Shown one piece after another: positions 6,411 to 9,918 of a DNA stretch of 9,918 bases. Position 1 is the stretch's first letter; each line of letters begins with the position of its first letter. Below the pieces are notes generated by a model. That model ran no database searches. It was given only the letters and a program-made list of their open reading frames with translations, and had not been told where the DNA came from. Origin of the DNA: Verrucomicrobiota bacterium (GTDB lineage Bacteria > Verrucomicrobiota > Verrucomicrobiia > Limisphaerales > JAHEOI01); the NCBI GenBank assembly GCA_018610125.1, contig JAHEOI010000376.1, forward strand, positions 1 to 9,918. Direction: 5' to 3'. Made by a program: the position numbers and the translations under genes.

Positions 6411-7352
6411 TTAGTGATCTTCTGTTGAAAAATTCCGGTCACTCTCTTGTTCTCGTTCACTCTCTCTGTGTGGACGTAAGATGGCTCCCTTGTTGATCCC
6501 ATTGTCTTCCACGATTTTGGCCTGAGAGAATTTTGGGTTTACCCGTGTGACTTTGACCTTGCCGACTTCGAATTCGGCATTGCCGAGTGTTTCGCCCGTA
6601 TCGGGATCGACCAATTGCTCGCCCACCGAGAAAACGGTCCAGGTTTGCCCGGCCTCGATTTGAGTGCCGTCGCCACGGTTGATCATGAGCATGTCTCCTC
6701 GTTTGGCCAAAACTTTGGCCGGGAAGACAACGTTCGTAACACGCGCGGCGATTTTGCCGGCCATCTTCCGCGCGGTGTCCACAAAAAGGCGTTGGGTAAG
6801 GTCGCCGCGTTGGCGCGAAAAGGTTGGTTGTTCCTCCAGCGTTTGCTGCCGGATCTGGAGATTGGTGGATTCGAGCAAGTTGCCCGTCGTGGTGTTGTAA
6901 AGCTTGGCCACGGCCGAAAGCTGGATGATCCGCTTGGTCGCTTTGGAATCGAGGGCTTCGAATGTCGCTTTTTCGGTGTAGTCTTGGAAGTTGTCAATTC
7001 CCAAGACGAGGAGATACTTGATCCCGGCGACTTTGAACGACTCGGCGGCATTCTCGCCGTAGGGGTCGACCAGGCCCGATTCAACCAAGTCCTGTTCCTT
7101 AAGAATTTGCTTGAGATCGCTTCGAGCGACGACTTGGAATTTTCGGCTGCGATTAATTTGGTCGATCAGTTGCTCTTCAAGGGATTGAACGACCCGATCG
7201 AGTGAGGTGCTATTACCTTGCTTTTGAACAGCGTTGCGCACTGCCTCGTTGACGTCGATCTCGGAAACCCCGAGAGTGGCTTTTTCAGCTCGGGCGGCGC
7301 TGCTCAAAACGAGGAGCCCGACAACGATAGGGATAATCTTGCGAATGGTCAT
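6411..7352 (-). CDS. Exported CsgG-like protein with FlgT-C-like C-terminal domain
   Basis: Periplasmic or outer-membrane-associated protein of 313 residues. Residues 1-22 form a signal peptide (KIIPIVVGLLVLSSAARA) with probable signal peptidase I cleavage after ARA. The protein has no cysteine, so unlike CsgG and LpoB it is not a lipoprotein. Residues about 26-210 follow the CsgG pattern: a helical segment with LEEQLIDQINRSRKFQVVARSDL (58-80), KEQDLVESGLVDP (85-97), then AGIKYLLVLGIDNF (109-122) and paired strands. Residues about 211-293 (LAKRGDMLMINRGDG, TWTVFSVGEQLVDPDTGETLG, VGKVKVTRV) resemble the C-terminal domain of flagellar protein FlgT. The last 18 residues are charged. The start has an AAGGTG ribosome site 7 bases upstream, overlapping the stop of the preceding gene. 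Role unknown: family members form secretion pores, activate cell-wall synthases or build envelope structures. Confidence 0.85.
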   Translation of the reverse strand: MTIRKIIPIVVGLLVLSSAARAEKATLGVSEIDVNEAVRNAVQKQGNSTSLDRVVQSLEEQLIDQINRSRKFQVVARSDLKQILKEQDLVESGLVDPYGENAAESFKVAGIKYLLVLGIDNFQDYTEKATFEALDSKATKRIIQLSAVAKLYNTTTGNLLESTNLQIRQQTLEEQPTFSRQRGDLTQRLFVDTARKMAGKIAARVTNVVFPAKVLAKRGDMLMINRGDGTQIEAGQTWTVFSVGEQLVDPDTGETLGNAEFEVGKVKVTRVNPKFSQAKIVEDNGINKGAILRPHRESEREQESDRNFSTEDH

Positions 7353-7359
7353 AGTACGA

Positions 7360-7365
7360 CACCTT
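7360..7365 (-). promoter_or_regulatory. Shine-Dalgarno of the CsgG-like gene
   Basis: AAGGTG on the minus strand lies 7 bases before the ATG at 7352 and overlaps the TAA stop of the upstream gene. It supports this start and indicates translational coupling of the two genes. Confidence 0.65.
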
Positions 7366-8551
7366 ACTGGTTGGATAAATAGCGGACCAGGTCACTCAAG
7401 CTCAGATCGAGGCGGATCCCGCTTTGCCTTAAGGTTTGGGCCAATCCTTTGAGGACCTTGGTTTGGACATTAGTGATCTCCTCCCGCTCTTTCAAGTGCT
7501 GGAGGAATCGGGCCCATCGACGTATCTGCGCTTCCGTTTCGTTGTCGATGGTCAAGGCCGCGGTAAATTCCTGGCCGTCACTGACCAGCTTGATATTCCG
7601 TTGCCAAGATTCGAATCCGGGTCTGGAAAGTCGGAGCTTATGCACCCCTTTGGTGGCCTTGCCTTTGAAAGTCGGGGAGGCGGAGCCGATTGCGAAGCCA
7701 TCAAGCTCAACGCTCACCCCGAAGGGTTCAAGGTGGAGCTGCGACGGTTTGATCATGGCCTGATCGCTCTCGTCAACGATTGCGACCGGCACCGATGAGA
7801 ATTCCTTGATGTCGACGGTGACGCTAAAGCTGACTCGCTCCGGAGCGCTTTGCTCATTGGATCGGCATGCGCCCAGGATGCGATCGAAATTTTGGCCAAC
7901 GTTTTCGGCCAGTTTGACCGATGCCTCATGCAGGAGCTGGTTGGAAAGATTGGGCTGTTCCACTTTGAGGGTGCTGCTCGCACGCTGTTTTTCGTCGGCT
8001 GTCAGTGAAGCCCCGTGGGCGCTTTCGCCATTGGACCCGCACAGAACCCGATAGCTGATACGCAAACGATCGAGCGTGATCGTTTGGTCAAGGCCGTATG
8101 CGCTAATGTGGCGGGTTTCGGTGCCGAGCGAATCGATCGATGCGACCAATAGGTAGCGTGCCCCCATGGTTTGAGCCAACCGCAACGCCGTTGAATTCTT
8201 TGAGAGCACTTGGTCCATCCGAGCAGCCGAGAGGCTGTCGATCGTGTCTTCGCGGCTCATAATGCCGAGGGGGGTCTGGCGCGCGACTTCACTCCCGATA
8301 AAATCTTTGAACGCGTCGAGCTGCTTGGCCATTGACTTCCCGGCCCGGTTGCGAACGAAGATCGCAGTCGGATGCGATCGCGTTCCCGCAACGGAAGCCG
8401 CGGCTTGGGATCCCGAGACCTCGGAGGAGGGCGCTGCCGTTTCGGGCGTGTCACCCTCGTTCTGGCCCGCCGCCGGTAAGACCAACGCAAAGAGGCAAAG
8501 CAGATTGACCGTACCGAAGAGAGAAATTGAAAGATGGTTGGATGCCTTCAT
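7364..8551 (-). CDS. Exported protein with CsgG-like region and PEGA domain
   Basis: Secreted or periplasmic protein of 395 residues. A signal peptide covers about 1-30 (LFGTVNLLCLFALVLPAAGQ), followed by a Ser/Ala/Glu-rich linker to about 58. Residues 60-227 resemble a diverged CsgG fold: PTAIFVRNRAG, then RLAQTMGARYLLVASIDSLG (124-143), a strand pair (ITLDRLRISYRVLCG) and a helix (QLLHEASVKLAENVGQNFDRI). Residues about 276-322 (7586-7726) form a PEGA domain: FGVSVELDGFAIGSASPTF, then KGVHKLRLSRPGFESWQRNIKL. PEGA domains are short beta units common in bacterial envelope proteins. The final 55 residues are helical and charged. Cys171 and Cys229 could form a disulfide. The partner gene starts 11 bases downstream. 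The PEGA assignment is fairly sure; the CsgG-like assignment rests on similarity to the neighbour's pattern and is moderate. No enzymatic motif is seen. Confidence 0.85.
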   Translation of the reverse strand: MKASNHLSISLFGTVNLLCLFALVLPAAGQNEGDTPETAAPSSEVSGSQAAASVAGTRSHPTAIFVRNRAGKSMAKQLDAFKDFIGSEVARQTPLGIMSREDTIDSLSAARMDQVLSKNSTALRLAQTMGARYLLVASIDSLGTETRHISAYGLDQTITLDRLRISYRVLCGSNGESAHGASLTADEKQRASSTLKVEQPNLSNQLLHEASVKLAENVGQNFDRILGACRSNEQSAPERVSFSVTVDIKEFSSVPVAIVDESDQAMIKPSQLHLEPFGVSVELDGFAIGSASPTFKGKATKGVHKLRLSRPGFESWQRNIKLVSDGQEFTAALTIDNETEAQIRRWARFLQHLKEREEITNVQTKVLKGLAQTLRQSGIRLDLSLSDLVRYLSNQ

Positions 8552-8584
8552 AATTTTGCGAGCCCATTGACACCTGAACTCTTA

Positions 8585-8613
8585 CTTATCGCCTCAAAAA
8601 ACCCCAAATGCAA
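8585..8613 (-). promoter_or_regulatory. Possible promoter of the two-gene CsgG/PEGA unit
   Basis: On the minus strand, TTGCAT (8608-8613) and GATAAG (8585-8590) are separated by exactly 17 bases in the 69-base gap before the PEGA-domain gene. The matches to the sigma-70 consensus are modest (3/6 and 4/6). Alternatively, the gene may be read through from the methyltransferase genes upstream. Confidence 0.3.
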
Positions 8614-8620
8614 CCCCTCG

Positions 8621-9370
8621 CTAACTGAAGAAGTGATAGATGAGGACCGCCGCCGCGGCGGAGACATTAAGCGAATCGACATGCGTGGAGCCTGGGATCG
8701 TGACCAAGCGTGTGCATTGTGCCTTGAGCGGTTGGGATAATCCTTCCTCTTCATTGCCCAGAACCAGTGCGACCGGGCGTATCCGTTCCCGATGCTTGGG
8801 CTCCTCGAGGAGGTTTTTCCCCTGCACCGGGTTGGTTCCGATTATGTCGTAGGAGTCGCGGATCAGGTTGCAAAACTCCGACAGCGAGCTGACTTCGAAG
8901 CAGCGTATCGATTCCATTCCGCCTTCGGCCACTCTGTAAGCGGCGGTTGTCAGTCGCGCTTGATCGGGATGGTCTTCCCAAATCAGTAGCGGGAGATTGA
9001 AAAAGGCGGCCGTTCGAATGATGGCGCCCAGATTGTGGGGATTGGCAATTCGATCTAGAAAGAGGAGTGGACTCCGTTTCTTGGCCCAGCGCTGGATGTC
9101 GGCTTGCGTCGGCGTGTAAGGCTGAGGCCTTTCAATAATCGCTGCGGCGCCCCCGTGGTGAACCGTCCCTGCAATCCGATTCAGCTCGGTTTCCTTAACG
9201 CCCCGGTAGACTCGTCGCCGGGCTGCAAGCCACTGAACGTAAGGTTTGAGCGGTTTGGCATAGCGGAGATCGAAGAACAATCGCTTCACCCGCTCAGGGT
9301 GCTCTTTGAGGAGTGCCACCACCGCGTTCCATCCGCAAATCGTCATTTCTTGGGGCTTTTGTTGGGCCAT
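8621..9370 (-). CDS. SpoU/TrmH family RNA 2'-O-methyltransferase
   Basis: Transfers a methyl group from S-adenosylmethionine to a ribose 2'-OH in rRNA or tRNA, in the cytoplasm. Its 249 residues carry an N-terminal substrate-binding region beginning ICGWNAVVALL, as in RlmB-type enzymes, and a C-terminal SPOUT knot domain. The three SpoU motifs are all present: motif 1 NPHNLGAIIRTA (110-121), motif 2 LVLGNEEEGLS (202-212) and motif 3 IPGSTHVDSLNVSAAAAVLIY (225-245). VAEGGMESI (147-155) resembles the E. coli YfiF subgroup more than RlmB itself. The target nucleotide cannot be told from sequence. The ATG at 9370 has a poor ribosome site; Met9 is an alternative start. It lies 47 bases downstream of the RlmM-type gene on the same strand, so the two are probably co-transcribed. 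Confidence 0.93.
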   Translation of the reverse strand: MAQQKPQEMTICGWNAVVALLKEHPERVKRLFFDLRYAKPLKPYVQWLAARRRVYRGVKETELNRIAGTVHHGGAAAIIERPQPYTPTQADIQRWAKKRSPLLFLDRIANPHNLGAIIRTAAFFNLPLLIWEDHPDQARLTTAAYRVAEGGMESIRCFEVSSLSEFCNLIRDSYDIIGTNPVQGKNLLEEPKHRERIRPVALVLGNEEEGLSQPLKAQCTRLVTIPGSTHVDSLNVSAAAAVLIYHFFS

Positions 9371-9417
9371 ACTGAATCACGTGCTGAATGTCTCCCAGCC
9401 TTCTTGTGGCGTTTTCG

Positions 9418-9918
9418 CTATTTGTCGACGGGGTCCTTGATCGTCCCAACCAACGTCAGTTCATCGCGGTCGTGGTAAAGGTGGCGGCATCGGAATCGCT
9501 CGCAATAAGGGGCGATCCCATTCCGGCTGAAGACCCTTTGTAAGATTTGGATCGGTGGGAGGTGCCCGAACTTGATATTGACCACAAATCGTTGGCACCA
9601 ATGATTGGCGAGCCATGCCTTCAAGAGGTCGATAACCCGGCTTGGCTCTTCGAGTGTGTCGCAGAAGAGCCAATCAAATCCACGGTTTTCCGCCGGTCGA
9701 AATGTGAAAGCGTCCGTTCGCCTATGTTGAATTTGCGGATGGTTGGCAGCGCCTTTCTTCAATGGGCCGTTATCCACAGCGACCACCCGGGCACCCCGCT
9801 TGGCGGCACTGTAGCTCCATCCTCCCGGCGCGGCGCCAAGGTCGACAACCGTTTCTCCGGCTTCAACACCCCGTTCGAGGATTCGGTAGGCCTCTTCGAC
9901 CTTAAGGTAAGACCGAGA
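9418..9918 (-). CDS. rlmM: RlmM-type 23S rRNA ribose 2'-O-methyltransferase (N-terminal part missing)
   Basis: Class I methyltransferase that in E. coli methylates the 2'-OH of C2498 in 23S rRNA before ribosome assembly. The frame is open to the window edge, so only the last 166 residues are seen. The SAM-binding loop DLGAAPGGW is at 9817-9843. The K-D-K-E tetrad of FtsJ-like ribose methyltransferases is complete: Lys in SRSYLK (9901-9903), Asp in DWLFCD (9658-9660), Lys in VVNIKFG (9571-9573) and Glu in HDRDELT (9460-9462). VAVDNGPL, DAFTFRP, NHWCQRFVVN and RHLYHDRDELT closely follow E. coli RlmM as I remember it. The N-terminal RNA-binding part cannot be checked. The likely partner downstream is the SpoU-type methyltransferase gene. 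Confidence 0.9.
   Translation of the reverse strand, partial: SRSYLKVEEAYRILERGVEAGETVVDLGAAPGGWSYSAAKRGARVVAVDNGPLKKGAANHPQIQHRRTDAFTFRPAENRGFDWLFCDTLEEPSRVIDLLKAWLANHWCQRFVVNIKFGHLPPIQILQRVFSRNGIAPYCERFRCRHLYHDRDELTLVGTIKDPVDK

Noticed and set aside
6615..7205. 196-codon plus-strand frame opposite the CsgG-like gene
   Set aside because: It is a shadow of a well-supported gene on the minus strand, and no family is recognised.

Overview
The window looks like a piece of a chromosome from a Gram-negative environmental bacterium, most likely of the Verrucomicrobiota / PVC group. Three things point there: the protein types (an ABC-2 module with a large TPR-like partner, a BlaR1-like M56 protein, a PEGA-domain exported protein), the G+C-rich coding DNA, and an intergenic palindromic element whose arms read TATGGAGTGCG...GACTTGTCA, a motif I remember from verrucomicrobial intergenic DNA. 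This assignment is inference; no rRNA or marker gene here settles it.

Left part (1-3807, + strand): one tightly packed operon. It holds the 3' part of an ABC transporter ATPase with an unusual charged C-terminal tail, an ABC-2 type permease with a large extracytoplasmic loop, and a 499-residue membrane-anchored, helix-rich protein of unknown function whose start lies one base after the permease stop. Together they look like one membrane export or envelope-remodelling machine.

Middle (3564-5069, - strand): a BlaR1/MecR1-like M56 zinc metallopeptidase converges on that operon. Its reading frame runs 244 bases antisense into the 3' end of the 499-residue gene. No BlaI-type repressor gene accompanies it. 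From 5070 to 6410 there is about 1.3 kb without a credible gene: an AT-rich stretch, a purine-rich stretch with short tandem repeats, and a nested palindromic repeat element at 5988-6190.

Right part (6411-9918, - strand): in transcription order these are the end of an RlmM-type 23S rRNA 2'-O-methyltransferase (cut by the window edge), a SpoU/TrmH-type RNA 2'-O-methyltransferase, and a two-gene unit. The unit encodes an exported protein with a CsgG-like region plus a PEGA domain, followed 11 bases later by an exported CsgG-like protein with a FlgT-C-like C-terminal domain. The last two look like diverged paralogues acting together in the periplasm.

I see no tRNA, rRNA, CRISPR array, transposase or phage gene. 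The most interesting items are the paired CsgG-like operon, the ABC/TPR-like module, the antisense tail of the M56 gene and the nested palindromic element.
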